DNA of 64,000 nt from Liolophura sinensis (taxonomy: Eukaryota; Mollusca; Polyplacophora; Chitonida; Chitonidae): contig NC_088304.1 in NCBI RefSeq assembly GCF_032854445.1, positions 29,397,732 to 29,461,731 of the forward strand, given 5' to 3'. The stretch's first letter is position 1, and every line of letters starts with the position of its first letter. Below the pieces are notes generated by a model. It made no database searches. It was not told where the DNA came from and worked only from the letters and a program-made list of their open reading frames with translations. Below, piece by piece: positions 1 through 12,039 of this stretch. The position numbers were made by a program, and so were the translations under genes.

Positions 1-130
1 TCGGAATAAAATTCTGACTGAGGAAAACTGAGACCGTATTTCACCGGTTACGTTTGACCGTGTGCCGATCACCACATTGTCATCACTGTTCTGGTCTTAC
101 ATCTGTATGTAATAACCTTTTATATTCAAA

Positions 131-1352
131 ATGGTTCAGGCCTATGAGGACGAAGTTCGGGGGCGTCATGTTGGCGGTGCTCTTAACAAGGACTTAGAGA
201 AATTGTTTGGTGACCTCCGCACGGACAGGGAAGGTCCGGAGGAGAACGCACGCAAACCTAAGGCGAAGACAGTAAAAGCTGCACTGAAGCTGAAACCACC
301 GGCCCTCGCATCTAAGCCCAAGTCGCTAAAGGCTGTGAAATTAGCGAAAGCTAAATCTGGTGCAAGAAAATCTGCGAAATTGGCAAAAAAGGTAGGCTGT
401 CAACGCTGCCGTTGTTCAGTATATTTATGTATATAGACAAAAGTTTTTTTTTTGTCTTGTGCATTAATCTGATGGTTACATTTACATCTGTTGATCTAAG
501 AAGTTCTTGTTTGTTTTTTTTTCTTGGAGTGGGGGACGGGGGGGAGTGGTTGTCTGGTAAAGTGATTAAGTACCTAGGCAAACTCAGTTTCTGGGCAAGT
601 GAGTACAGAATTACAGATCAAAGGGAGACAACTATTCGTGCTATAGTGGTTTTATTGTTGAGAATGCGCTTACCCAATTATGTTTTTGGTTTTCAAGGTA
701 AGGTATTTATTGTGAACCATACAAGCTGTCGTCTCAGTAACCTTCACAAATTCATGAATATTATACCAAATTACATGACGTCTTAAATGTATTATTTTAC
801 TTTCAGAAGAAAACAGTGAGAAAGAAATGTCGTGAAAATGTTTCGGATAAATTGTTCCGCCAACAGTTCCCTAATATTTCCTGGAGTCAGTGGTACCTTG
901 CATTTTCCTCCGAACGCCCGGATGTGGGAAACTGGCTAAAGAGATCTGCGGGGACAAAGCAGGGGTTCCGGAGAAAAGGACATTTTACGTGTAATGCTGA
1001 TGGACCCCGTGTCTTTGAAGTTGGTGTACAGGTCCGACCAAGAGAGAAAATATATGCTACATTTGTTGGCAAGAGGTCAGCCCCAAAGTCCGTTTCAAGC
1101 TGGGGCTTAGGCCTGCTCTCTGCACCTTTGCTGGCGAAGCAAGTGAACGCAGTGCTGTCTGGGAAAGTCCGAGTTTTCGTAAGATTAGGAAAGGCTAATT
1201 TCAAAGGAAAAAAGGCGCAGTCCAGCACGGTTGACAAGACCCAGGCAACTGCAGTGGGGACTTACGATTACGCCTGGATGAAGAGTAGACCCAACAGAAA
1301 ACCCCGATTAGTTAAAAAGGCAGGGACAAAAATATCGTATGACACAGTTTAA
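131..1352 (+). CDS. Lysine-rich basic protein of unknown function, copy 1 (two exons)
   Basis: Exon 1 is 131-391 (87 codons, ends at a GTAGGC donor). Exon 2 is 807-1352 (acceptor TTTACTTTCAG, stop TAA). The intron is phase 0 and the product has 268 residues. The start is the first ATG of the open frame. Residues ~35-87 are a Lys/Ala/Pro-rich tail resembling linker-histone or nucleic-acid-binding arms. Residues ~100-268 form a mixed, Trp-containing domain (SWSQWYLAF, WGLGLLSAP, YDYAWMK) with many Lys/Arg. There is no signal peptide or membrane segment. I do not recognise the family. The basic arm plus compact domain could be a chromatin protein or a domesticated virus-like structural protein, but nothing seen decides this. 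The downstream duplicate differs at four residues, all in exon 2. Confidence 0.72.
392..806 (+). other. Intron of lysine-rich gene, copy 1
   Basis: GTAGGC donor and TTTACTTTCAG acceptor. Open frames inside it are not conserved in start between copies and look like chance. The copy 2 intron is 12301-12716. Confidence 0.75.
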
Positions 1353-1449
1353 CACTGAACACACTTGTAATATTAGAAGAGGGCATACATTATAATGCCG
1401 TGTAGCAAGTGCTAGAAGATAAACCCGCGCAGATGCTGAAGTGTGTTCT

Positions 1450-1455
1450 ATTAAA
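1450..1455 (+). promoter_or_regulatory. Candidate poly(A) signal ATTAAA of copy 1
   Basis: ATTAAA lies about 100 bp after the stop codon. The equivalent in copy 2 (13360-13365) reads ATTAGA, a weaker variant. Position and sequence are the only support. Confidence 0.3.
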
Positions 1456-1982
1456 AGATGACTGTAGTATAGTTAAACGACGAATATTTGGATGAGATCG
1501 TCATTTACAAATTGTAACATGATGCACATGTACACGGGAAATGACATCCATTCAAAGTTTAAACAGTCATATTTATTCCACATTAACGAAACTGAGACTG
1601 ACAAAAGGGCCACGGTATTAATTTCATGGTTTGTCTCTCAATATCATGAGATAAATTGCAAAAATGTGTTCATGCAAGAATGGCCTTGACAACCTTGACA
1701 AGGGTTCAACACCGAACTTATCCTGAAGCAGATGAATTGCTGCTCTATACTACCTGTAACCAAGGCCCAATAGAACTGCACTGAATTACCGCCCTTGATA
1801 CTTTTTAGGAGTGTACTTTGGTTTGGTTAAAAAAGCCTAGGATAAAAGTTTTATACATTTTAAGTAATTTTTAAAATCCCCTAATGAAAATACATATACA
1901 CGAACAACAGATGCATAGTTTCTACGAACACGTCAAATATGTGTATTCTGCCTGAGGCAAAACATATAGGCACACCCTCATA

Positions 1983-2130
1983 GGGATAGGGTTGCCTGGG
2001 TTAGACTTTGCAGCTTTGGACACGCTTGCTTAAATCTGCCATATACCAATAATTCAGCTGAGGCGAGGCATAGCCTGGACATGTGTGTCTCTCACTCCAG
2101 CCTGTCAGAATGGATTCTGTTTCCCTTTAA
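1983..2130. mobile_element. Left-truncated MITE remnant in copy 1
   Basis: Matches 14446-14592 of copy 2 and retains the right terminus ending CCCTTTAA, but the left terminal repeat is missing. The gap coincides with the 553-bp segment present only in copy 2, so copy 1 suffered a deletion. Confidence 0.6.
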
Positions 2131-3512
2131 TTTCAGTTATGAATTTGTACTTTGGAAGGGGGGGGGGGGGGGGGGGTAGAGCGTAAAGGGCGTAATATAT
2201 GGTCACTTTGAGGGGCGGGTACAGGGTCGGGTTCATGGACGTGTTATAAGGCAAGTAAAAGGGCGTACCCACTGCTATGTACCATTAAACTGTATATGTG
2301 ATGAACCATTCAAATGGAGGTAACATCTTATCCATTTTTTCCATTGCATTTATGTCTGCCCACTGGAATTCAACAAATTTTACGGTTTCATTCCCATACA
2401 GGATTTTGTTTTTATTTACGACAAGCCTTCTATAATTCGCTTTGTCCGTCTGTAAGTCGGTCCGTTGGTATATCGTTCGGTTTAACAGTTTGATATCGTA
2501 TCCATTAAGCTGGTCATTCACGTAACGAAGTCGCAGTTATTACGAATTTTCGTCAAGTTTTTTTTTACGTTTTATATTTTTTTCATATTATTAATATTCT
2601 GTTATCTAATGCTCTTACCAGGCGCTGTCTTTGGCTCAGTGGTATGTCGTGTCAGTGTCGGACGACTAAAGGACGACTGATATGAGATTATAATTTTCTG
2701 TTAACTGACCGTAAGATTACATTTCGTTTCCAGGATTAAGGCCTTAAAACAGTTTCATCTGTTGATGTAAGTGTTTTGTGCTTGTTTTTTTGTGTGTGTT
2801 TGAAGACGAGAAAGTTGCTGTGGATAAGTTCATTTAGTTTTAGATACAAGTGTAGGCTACTACAGCAAAGTAGCATTTCTGTTTGGGGAAATATAGTACA
2901 AGATGGTACAAACTCTTTTTAATTTATGTTTGGTGTGATGCCTTTCTTTTCCACGATGTTTGTCTTCTTGCAGCCAGTCTGTTGTTAACAGCTAATTATT
3001 GTAGACTATTTCAAACCAAAAGCCCTGAACTAATGGGATCGCATGATTGAATCCAGCATATACCCATTAACCACAGCACGTGTGCCAGGTACCTGCGTGA
3101 CAAATCATTTAACAACTCAGTAGCGGAACCAGCGAAGACTGGGTTCGACGAGCCTCAATGACGAGAGACTTGGAAAATAGCCAGTATACGACCAGACCGA
3201 CAATGGCCGTCATTGCGAATAAAGTGAGAATTAATGGATGTCGGTGTCAGCAAGGGTGTATGGCGTTACCTGCAAGGAAGAGCCCGTGGTCCACTTTTGA
3301 TAAAAGTCTGTTTCTCACAACTTTTTATACAAAGTATGCTTGCGTTCGAAAAAAGCAGGCCATTAAAGTTGAAGCCATCATTCTAGAAGCGTCATCTAGA
3401 GGCTACAGAGACTGGCTTAGCGATCAAAAACGACCAAAATGTAATTAGATAATAATAAAAGACGTACGGTATAAAGAGTAGAATAACATTAAACTTTGAA
3501 TCTGTGTGTCGA

Positions 3513-3625
3513 AACAGACATTCCTATACCAAACGTCAACCAAGATGGACGTTCCGTGTGAATAATCGCAAGGCCAGCTCCTAAAATAACGTTCAACACA
3601 AACTACCAAAGAATTAAGAAAGTAC
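3513..3625 (+). repeat. Left arm of an inverted-repeat pair, copy 1
   Basis: Reverse-complement similarity to 9317-9438, with shared words such as AAGATGGACGT, AATAATCGCAAGGCCA and AACACAAACTACCA. The counterpart in copy 2 is 15971-16083. Confidence 0.6.
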
Positions 3626-5051
3626 ATGTGTACAAATGTAAGGGTACCACTATCGGAAGGTCAAGATGAGAAACAACTGGCTTGTTTAACCCTCAGATCA
3701 GCGATAGGCCTTACTCCAGAACAAACAAAGAAACACGAAGACGATTGACTTAGTTCAATACATATATCTGAGCTAAGTAGACAAATAATACAACTGATGA
3801 TAATATACAACACAACACAAATAATTACATCTATATAGTATCTTACAGTGTCCTAATCCGGATGGAATGTTCCGGCTTCGAAAGGCTCATCAGTCCACGC
3901 ATAGAATCCACAGTTAAGATGAATTGGATCTCCAGATGACAGTCTGATAAGTGCTTTATTAATAATAATAACTCGGCCATATATAGTGCTAAGTGGGTTT
4001 TTAACTGTCGCTATTCCTATTATACAGGTGTAGTATTATACGACCATGTATTTTGTCCTCCACAAACCCTGGATAATATTGTAAACATTCGCTCACCCCG
4101 TCTGAACACAATTTATGATCGCTCAAGTTTCAGAACCGTCCAAGTATCCCAGAGGACCCGTTCAAATTGTAATCGCTTGACATGCTGTCGGCTAGGAATA
4201 TATAAATTCCGCACTCTTCCTGGCTTTTAAAGGCAACATAGGCATTTTTGTTGTAGACGCACGAGCACTGTCATCAAGGTTGGTGCTGAACTTCCATGGG
4301 ATGGATAGGCGCCATTTTGAGGCCGTTTCCGGCGAATTACGCCTCCTGGTGGAGAAGGTGAGCTCTTCTACATTGCCGCCTGAGGCCGAAAATTCCAACC
4401 AATACACAATATGAATTAAATCGTAAATCTGTATATTCTAAACTGTTCGAGAAAAATAGCCCAAACTGCAGAATTGTACAAACTCCTTTGAATTACCATT
4501 TCGGTAGTGTTTATACATACGTAGCTTGTCATGACTTTACAAGTGCAATTTGACTAATTAATATTTTTTGCCACTTGTTTCCACATTTTGCAACTGTAGT
4601 GATCTCCAATGCAATTGTCGAAGTTGCAATGTATTTATTTGAGCAAAACTGTCAAGTTCTTCTAATGATGAATATATCTGGTAACCGGTCAATATGTAGA
4701 GTGCTTCCAGTGAGAGACATATCATCCATACATGACATGGTTATTTAAAAAATACCGTAACTTTATGTGGGACATACAGCCGGATTCGCTAATGAAAATC
4801 TTTTCTTCGATGAAACCTGCACCTGTAGTTAGAAACCGTTCTCATATGTCAATTTTCCCGTTCAATCAATAGGAGGAAATGTAAAACCGATTTCGCTCAA
4901 CATTTATCGTTGTATATATTCTGTTTTTATACTTTGTTCTTTAACGGTGTATTGTCAAGATGTTTTGACATTTACAATGTAAGTTAGTTTTATGGTTGGA
5001 AGAGAGTCCGCAGTAAACCGTCGATCTTTGGCAAGTTACTGATGATCTTTC

Positions 5052-5518
5052 TTACGTGTGGCGCGTATATACACACTATAGATGACGTGTGGCGCGTATA
5101 TACACACTGTAGGGGATATGTGGCGCGTATATACACACTGTAGGGGATGTGTTCCGTGTATATACACACTGTAGGGGACGTGTGGCGTGTATATACACGC
5201 TGTAGGGGACGTGTGGCGCGTATATACACACTAAAGGTGACGTGTGGCGCGTATATACACACTGTAGGGGCTGTGTGGCGCGTATATACACACTGTAGGG
5301 GACGTGCGGTGTGTATATACACGCTATAGGGGACGTGTGGCGCGTATATACACACTATAGGGGATGTGTGGCGCGTATATACACACTGTAGGGGATGTGT
5401 TCCGTGTATATACACACTGTAGGGAATGTGTGGCGCGTATATACACACTGTTGGAGATGTGTGGCGCGTATACACACACTATAGGGGACGTGTGGCGCGT
5501 ATATACACACTATATGGG
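5052..5518. repeat. 32-bp minisatellite, ~15 copies, only in duplication copy 1
   Basis: The unit is built on GTGTGGCGCGTATATACACA with a GTAGGGGA spacer. Open frames on both strands across it are by-products of the period. It sits in the 5018-5684 segment absent from copy 2. Confidence 0.9.
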
Positions 5519-8164
5519 ATGTATTTATATTTTTTGCACCTCCTGGTGTCTTTCGACACTTGGGCATTCAACATGCAGTTTGTCGAGAATTTAAACTTTC
5601 GAATTTCCGGAATTTTCCGAAATTTGCAAGGAGCAAGGCGTGCTAAATAACCTGGGGCTAACTGAGCTAAGTGTCGATTTCCAAAGTTTTATGTACAGTA
5701 CTGAAACTATCATATTTGAAGGCCAGACATATCCTGATTACTTTCCAGAATTGTTTCATTCCTGACATAATTTTTTTTTTTATGTAAGACCTTATTCTGT
5801 ATGAAAGACAACAAGAGAAGTATCTCACTCAGGTTGAATTTTCTTCGATTACTTCTCTTGTAGACTAAGCAAACCTACTTGTGTCTCACAGTCCCTAAAG
5901 TTTGTATGGTTGTAGCGGAGTGTCGGCCTAGAGTGGTACTTGCGCTGTAAGTAGACAACAAAAAGTATCCTTTTTAAAGTCTTTAGCATCGTTTTTCTGT
6001 TGTATGTGTACCCGGAATAAACCACCGCCCTTTCTCGGGTATTTTCACATTCTGACAAAACCGCATCAGGAACAGTGATGGTTGGATCCAAACAAACGAT
6101 CTTACTGATCGTCGCTGCTACCCAGCGGAGCTCTAATTTGGCTTTTAAGAAAGCACTAATCTAAGATTTAATATACGTACAGATACCTCCACAAATACAA
6201 AGGTACATTTAGTTACCCACCAAGACGTGAAACCAAGTGGACAAATCAAAATGATTTTTTCTACTGATTTATTTTGAAGTTTTAGAGCGACGTCGATCGT
6301 TTATACCCACAAGTTAAGGCCGATCGAAGAGAAGAGAGCGCCAAAATCTATAATTCCCGTAGTATTACCATAATATTTACCCAGCCATTACATCTAGGAA
6401 GTGACATATCTTTTTCCAGAAACAGTAACTGTACATTTTCCATGTTGAGACTTTTAGTCTACGTTTTGAATAAATATATTTCATAAAACCAGCTTTGGAT
6501 AACTTCTCTCTTCAAAGGTCAGATCTTTCCAAGTGTTGCATGTCCTTAAAACTGGTACTTGTTGCTGCCTCGCTTGGCATTGAGAGTTTAGAGCAAGGAA
6601 ACAGAACTGGTTGTGCGGGTGTCAGTACAAGTTAACTGGGTAGGAGGTCATGTCTAGTGTCTTTCGCATGATACTTCAGTGGCGGCGGCGGCGGCTGTGG
6701 CGGCGGAATGAACTTGCCCTGCCACAAAAAAAGAGAGTATTCCTACACAGACCTTATCCATCAAACAAAATATTCTAATAACAGACATCAATCAATTCAG
6801 ACGTTCCAGGTCAATAATCTCAAGGGCAATGTATAATACAAACCACAAATAAACTAAGAAAGTAAATAAAGTCAGTGTTGAAATCGCGTCCTATGCTGGC
6901 ATATAAGTTGCCAATAACAAAATATGTATCTCGGTTGCGCTTCGATTGCAGCTGTTCGTATATCCAACGTGGCGAGCTAATTCAAAATGATGAATATCCA
7001 GCCCCTAGCCCCGGTTTACCATGAACTAGACGCCGTCATCAAGCAGAGCACCAGCAATCCTGGACGCTCAAGAGAATTATACTCGTTGTAAAACTTAAGA
7101 AACTTGGAGTGAAGATGGTGGGATAGCGTTGAAACAGTTTTTGCCATGGAATAAACTTGCGACGTTGTTTGAATTCGTCACACAACACACAGGATCTACC
7201 TGTGCTACAAGGCTATATATGTACACGCCATATGCAGGACCCTTTGGTATATTGCTGTCCAAGTAAGGATAAATTGAAATCTTCACCGTCGTTGTATAAA
7301 TATAGGTCCAGATAAGATGTACCATCTGGAGAGTCCCACCTAAACGGGTACTGCCAAGATGGCGTTGCACCAGGTCTATTTCTTCAATGCTGAGATAATG
7401 ACACTGCAATTTCACGGGAAAGGATGTTGCGACTGTCACTGGAAGATGGAGCCGAACATTCCACAGCTTAAAAAGATATTCCCACTTTTACTTGAAGACA
7501 ACGCTGCCGCATTTAACTGGAAATAAATGTCACTTGAGCAATAAAAAAAACACAAAAAAACAGTCCAGTAACTTTCACATGGAAAAATGATGTTGGCACT
7601 TTTATGTGACTAAGACATCCATAGAGAATGAGGTGTATCATGTCTCTTGAGACATGATAAATTTTCCAAGAGTATGGCATCTCTCTTTCTCTTTTTAAAA
7701 TGGCGCGGCAGCACTGACAGAATAAAGGTTTGCACCTTCGGTTAACAAAGGGCTGTGTAGATTGTCACTCTCATGTGAATAGGATGCTGTAACTCTCACA
7801 GAGAACGATACAGTAACTGTCTCCAGAGAAAGGGGGTATAATTCTCACGACAAGCACTCCTTCCGCTCTCATTTGACCACGCCGTTGTAAATTTAACACA
7901 GAAAGAATGATATAGATATTCTTAAATTTGGATAAGTTGTCATCAAGAATTTATCGATTTACGAAGCCTCAGTCGTCATTAAAAAAAAAAAAACATCTGG
8001 AAAAACATAAATATCGATCACAGCTAGGATTGCACATATACAGCCCCAAGGACGATTGGAGACTTATGGATCTTCTCTACATCTTAAGAAGAACATCCAG
8101 TTAGAGAAATGCAACCGCAAATGATTTATCTATTTGACTGTTGATTAACACCAACATACTAAGA

Positions 8165-8436
8165 GTTTTTGAGGCTTCCGTGGCTCAGTTGGTTAGCACG
8201 CTAGCGCAGCGTAATGTCCCAGAAGCCTCTCTCCAATGCGGTCGCTGTGAGTTAAAGACCAAGTCATGATGAATTCCTCTCCGGCCGTACATGGGAAGGT
8301 TTTCCAACAACCTGTGGATGGTCGTGGGTTTCTCCCTGGCTCTGTCCGGTTTCCTCCCACCATAATGCTGGGCCGCCTTCATATAAGAGAAATAGTCTTG
8401 AGTACGGCGTGAAACACCGGTCAAATAAATAAATAA
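8165..8436 (+). mobile_element. tRNA-derived SINE, full length, copy 1
   Basis: The 5' part has a pol III A-box (TGGCTCAGTTGG at ~8181) and a degenerate B-box (GTGAGTTAAAGACC). A conserved core (CACCATAATGCTGG, TCTTGAGTACGGCGT) and an (AAAT)n tail follow. A 9-bp target-site duplication ATACTAAGA flanks it (8156-8164 and 8437-8445). Its presence in both duplicates dates insertion before the duplication. Confidence 0.82.
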
Positions 8437-9316
8437 ATACTAAGAAATTGTTCACTTACGTGATGGCGGACAACTCCATGGGGTGATTAAATCGGTGCTC
8501 CCGGGATAAACCATAAAAGTTTATCACATTACCAGGGAGGTCTCCCCCCATTTGACATATAGATGTGCATACCTTTGGAAGACAACTGGACTTTAACCGA
8601 CGTTAGATTCCGCAAACGGCCATAAAACGATCACCAATGCCCAACAGGCAGCGAGAGGGGAGGAACAAAGAAATTCTCCGTTCACAGACCGGATTTGATC
8701 CCGCACCTCGTGTGTACTTTAGATCAAGGCTCACTCTCCAGTGGCAAATCAGTATCAATATTCAAGATCCAGACTAACATAACAGTGATCTCCGGTACAT
8801 GTGCCCTTGCAAACTATACTAAGTATTTAATATAATTAAAGACGTACAGCATAGAAAGTAAAACCCGACCAGTGAGGACACTGTGATTGCTGGCAAACGG
8901 TCACACGTAACTGGTGAAATATGGCATCTTATCAATTTACATCAGTCAGGGGTTTATTTTAACCGTTCATGTGCCCCCTAACACCATGTTTTAAGCAGAC
9001 TTAGGTAAAAAAATATGGCGTATCTGACCTCCTTTCAGTTTACCTCGAATGCAAATGCTTCACGACTGTGGTTAATTTCCCTTAATGTGGGATAGAGACT
9101 GTATATTCATCGTGTTGAATCAAAATGGCCACTGGGTATATAACGGTTGCAATCAAAGCGCAACAGATACATATTTTATTGTCGATAACGTATATACTAC
9201 CGTGGTACATGACTTGAATATTGATTTCACCAATTGGCATAGAGTACACCTTGCATCTTTTCAGCATCAATGAAAAGTGTTGATTGCTACGTTTTGCATG
9301 ATCCCGTCGCAGCTTC

Positions 9317-9438
9317 GTACTTTATATTCTTACTAAGTTCCATGGTAGTTTGTGTTAAACGTCGTGTTGGGTATTGGCCTTGCGATTATTGACCGGAAAC
9401 GTCCATCTTGCTTGGCGGCTGGTATACTAATGTCTGTT
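9317..9438 (-). repeat. Right arm of an inverted-repeat pair, copy 1
   Basis: Inverted relative to 3513-3625, with 5.7 kb between arms. The counterpart in copy 2 is 21094-21216. It may be two insertions of one old dispersed repeat rather than ends of one element. Confidence 0.6.
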
Positions 9439-10633
9439 AAGACGCATAGATACAGTCAATTTTTAGTTGTTCCTGCTTAAAACGCCGTATCATTCACTTG
9501 ATATACAACTTCTCAATCAACCGAACTTCGATGCAAGTCTTCGTCGCCATGTTTATGTGATGATCGGTCACAAAAAGACTACCTGAACTTGTGGTGGGGC
9601 ATTTAACTAGCTACTTTAAATCCCTAATGAAAACCTTTTACATATTCAGCGCAGTGGCCACAGGAACACGGAACATAGAATATATGGATAACACGAGTCA
9701 AAGATACCGTACAAACACAGACTGGTTTATTCTTCCCCATCCTATTATGACTACATGTTGGCATAAACATGTTTAAAATCTGAAATAAACGATAATCTCC
9801 TTTTGACGAAAACATCTTACTGGCTTGAATGTACTAGTTTTATGCCATGACTGTGTGCCTTACCTAAATGGATGCGTAACAGTTAGCAAATAGTGCAGCG
9901 CGGAATGAATAAGTTTTTAAATTTCATATACCTTCCTGAAACGAAATTAAAAGTGATATATAATCCAGCAAAGCCTTCACATGTACTTAAACAATCACAC
10001 AAACATATTGTAGATGTAGATTAACCTCTGCCAGATAAGCTATTCGACTGAAGTGGAGTGCAAATAAGAGTTGAACGTTCCAAATATAGCTGGATTAAAT
10101 GTGTTAAGCAGAAAATAGCTAATATGTGCCTAGCAGAATACGTTTAATGAAATTAGTCAGATTTATTCATCGCTGTCAATGCTTAAGTGATTTAAATATG
10201 CAAATCATTTACCCAGTCGACCACGGGTTGGACACCTCTCTTCTGCATGGTCCAGTGAACACGTGTTTAGCGAGTACAGGCTTAATTAAAATAAATTGAA
10301 ATTTAAAGTGCGGTAATTTGTACTTTTTGTTAGCCACACATATTCATATTTTTGCTTAAGTTTTATATTATTTTTTTCTGTTAGCCCGACATTCGTATCA
10401 CGATTCGACCGAAATTTATTCATTATTCAAATTTTGTTTCATATCAACTGAAATTTTTGTCAGGGTTCTGCCAATAAATTATTTTAGCAAAACACCCTGA
10501 CTAAAGAGGATAATTTCTGATGAGCTGCTTATATTATACTCAGTCTTCGAATTCGGCATTCACAGGTCATCACCCCACCGCAGGAGTTCAAGTTGTGCTC
10601 TGTGACATTCAACTTCTGAAGAATAAAAGCACT

Positions 10634-10729
10634 ATGACGGCGCTTGCAGGGGGAGCGAAGAGCGTCGAGAAAGTGTCCAAACCCAAGCGCTTATACGAGG
10701 ACAGCGGTTCAGTATCTGACGGTGTACAG
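10634..10729 (+). CDS. Duplicated first coding exon of the BRICHOS gene (orphan or alternative)
   Basis: Encodes 32 residues starting MTALAGGAKSVEKV and ending DSGSVSDGVQ at a GTAAAA donor, phase 0. It equals 22469-22564 except Gly for Cys at residue 30. No exon 2 homologue lies within copy 1, so it can only be used by splicing over copy 2 to 24186, or it is dead. In copy 1 an in-frame upstream ATG at 10520 (GTG in copy 2) could extend the N-terminus by 38 residues if transcribed. Confidence 0.55.
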
Positions 10730-10751
10730 GTAAAATATCTCTCTCCAAATC

Positions 10752-10782
10752 AAACTCCCGTCGGGTAAGTAGATAAATGAGT
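10752..10782 (+). repeat. SINE tail remnant in copy 1
   Basis: AAACTCCCGTCGGGTAAGTA and following AT-rich tail match the end of the SINE fragment at 22720-22837. The rest of that fragment is missing here, implying a deletion. Confidence 0.55.
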
Positions 10783-11450
10783 AGAGGTTGCTAATTTGCT
10801 GGCGAATGAACTCGGATTTCCTATTACTGTTTAAAGGTACATTTAGCTCAAGCGTATTACCCGTTACAGTGCATGGTAGATAAACTTACAATTTACTTTC
10901 ACCATACATCTGGAACATGAGATCACTAAAGAGAATAAAAACACATTGAAACAACAAATTGCAATTGCAAATAGAACAGACGTTTCATTTGTGTGTTTAT
11001 ACATTGAGTTTAATACATACATCTTCAATATGACAAAATCACACTTGTTTAATCTTCAATAAGCGAAACGCAATGTAACGTACAACCCGAGCAAAAGTTG
11101 CATTTTACAGATTTTCATGGTCTCCATTCAGTGCACATGCCATTCAGTGCACATGCACTAGGTGGTCAAGACAGTATAGGTGCATAATTTGCTCCAGAGC
11201 GCCAGTCGTTCAAACTATGTCATGGCTGACATTTAACTGATTTGGCTGGAGTCATATGCCGTACCCAAGAGTATTTTCACATAGGTTGTGTTTAACACAC
11301 TACAGAATACTAAGCAAAATACATATATGCTTCGATAAAGTATACTTTATCGAAGAATTAAAACATATTCTATTTGTGATGTTGCTAATCGCAGTATGGC
11401 AGTTCAAAGGTAAGGTATCGTATAGTCCGAGGGCGCTGTAGTCGGCGCCA

Positions 11451-11553
11451 TTAAAGGCAAAGAATACACTACAATGAAGTACGGGTATATATGAGTTGAA
11501 ATACCATTAAACACTGTCTAGGAAAATAGTTCGATGTGCTTTTTTACAATTTT
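11451..11553. mobile_element. Truncated left arm of the 425-bp MITE at the duplication junction
   Basis: Begins TTAAAGGCAAAGAATACACT like 23507 and stops abruptly at 11553, where sequence from the left end of the duplicated unit follows. Confidence 0.65.
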
Positions 11554-11562
11554 ACCAGAACA

Positions 11563-11671
11563 ATGGCTGCGCTAACCGACGGGATACACCTTAAGCTTGA
11601 CCAATTCTCCAATATTTTTGACCTGATTATGGCCATTTGTTACAGGGAAGGCGGGTGTCGACCTATTCCAG
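11563..11671 (+). CDS. Weak candidate exon at the left end of the duplicated unit
   Basis: An ATG opens a frame MAALTDGIHLKLDQFSN... that runs to a good donor (CCAG followed by GTAAGA) with no stop before it. No partner exon or domain is recognised, so this may be chance. A second copy should lie just left of the window. Confidence 0.2.
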
Positions 11672-12039
11672 GTAAGAGTTAGCAGTTTGTGGCGCATTTC
11701 ATTGTTTTCCTCGCTGGGGAATGATGTAACCGAATTTTGACGCAGCAGCCGTCTGATTCGTGCTTCTGGAAAATTTCCTTTATTTTAATTCTAGACCAGT
11801 GACGTTTTATAATTGCAACTAAGATCACTGCAGCGTTTATCCTAATTTTGCTTAAGCCATGGTTCCAAGGGACGTGTACATCGCTACTTTTAAGCATATA
11901 CATGAACAGTCGGAATAAAATTCTGACTGAGGAAAACTGAGACCGTATTTCACCGGTTACGTTTGACCGTGTGCCGATCACCACATTGTCATCACTGTTC
12001 TGGTCTTACATCTGTATGTAATAACCTTTTATATTCAAA

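Larger units (their letters stand above)
1353..10633. other. Non-coding part of duplication copy 1
   Basis: No convincing gene. The longer open frames (for example minus-strand 5849-6091 and 7095-7439) change length between the two copies and have no splice or domain support. The region holds a MITE remnant, an inverted-repeat pair, a 32-bp minisatellite, a tRNA-derived SINE and homopolymers (a ~19-base G run at 2159-2177, and A runs). Confidence 0.7.
1..11553 (+). repeat. Copy 1 of ~12 kb tandem segmental duplication (left end outside window)
   Basis: Position 1 matches position 11910 and the match runs collinearly to 11553/23609, mostly as isolated substitutions with a few large indels. 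Copy 1 uniquely holds 5018-5684 (a 32-bp minisatellite with flanks). It lacks the equivalents of 13891-14443, about 54 bp near 21445-21500, and 22588-22807. Two of these are best read as deletions in copy 1, because remnants of a MITE and of a SINE tail remain at the gap edges. By offset the copy should begin about 355 bp left of the window. Confidence 0.93.

Noticed and set aside
2620-2700. Second tRNA-like segment (TTTGGCTCAGTGG)
   Set aside because: Only an A-box-like match; no B-box and no acceptor stem.
5849-6091. 80-codon minus-strand frame kept in both copies
   Set aside because: The duplicates are so young that conservation is uninformative; no start context, domain or partner exon.
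7095-7439. 114-codon minus-strand frame as a gene
   Set aside because: Shortened to 76 codons in the duplicate by ordinary substitutions, with no conserved domain; probably chance.
8173-8250. tRNA gene
   Set aside because: A-box present, but the B-box is degenerate, no cloverleaf pairs, and it is fused to a SINE body with an AAAT tail.
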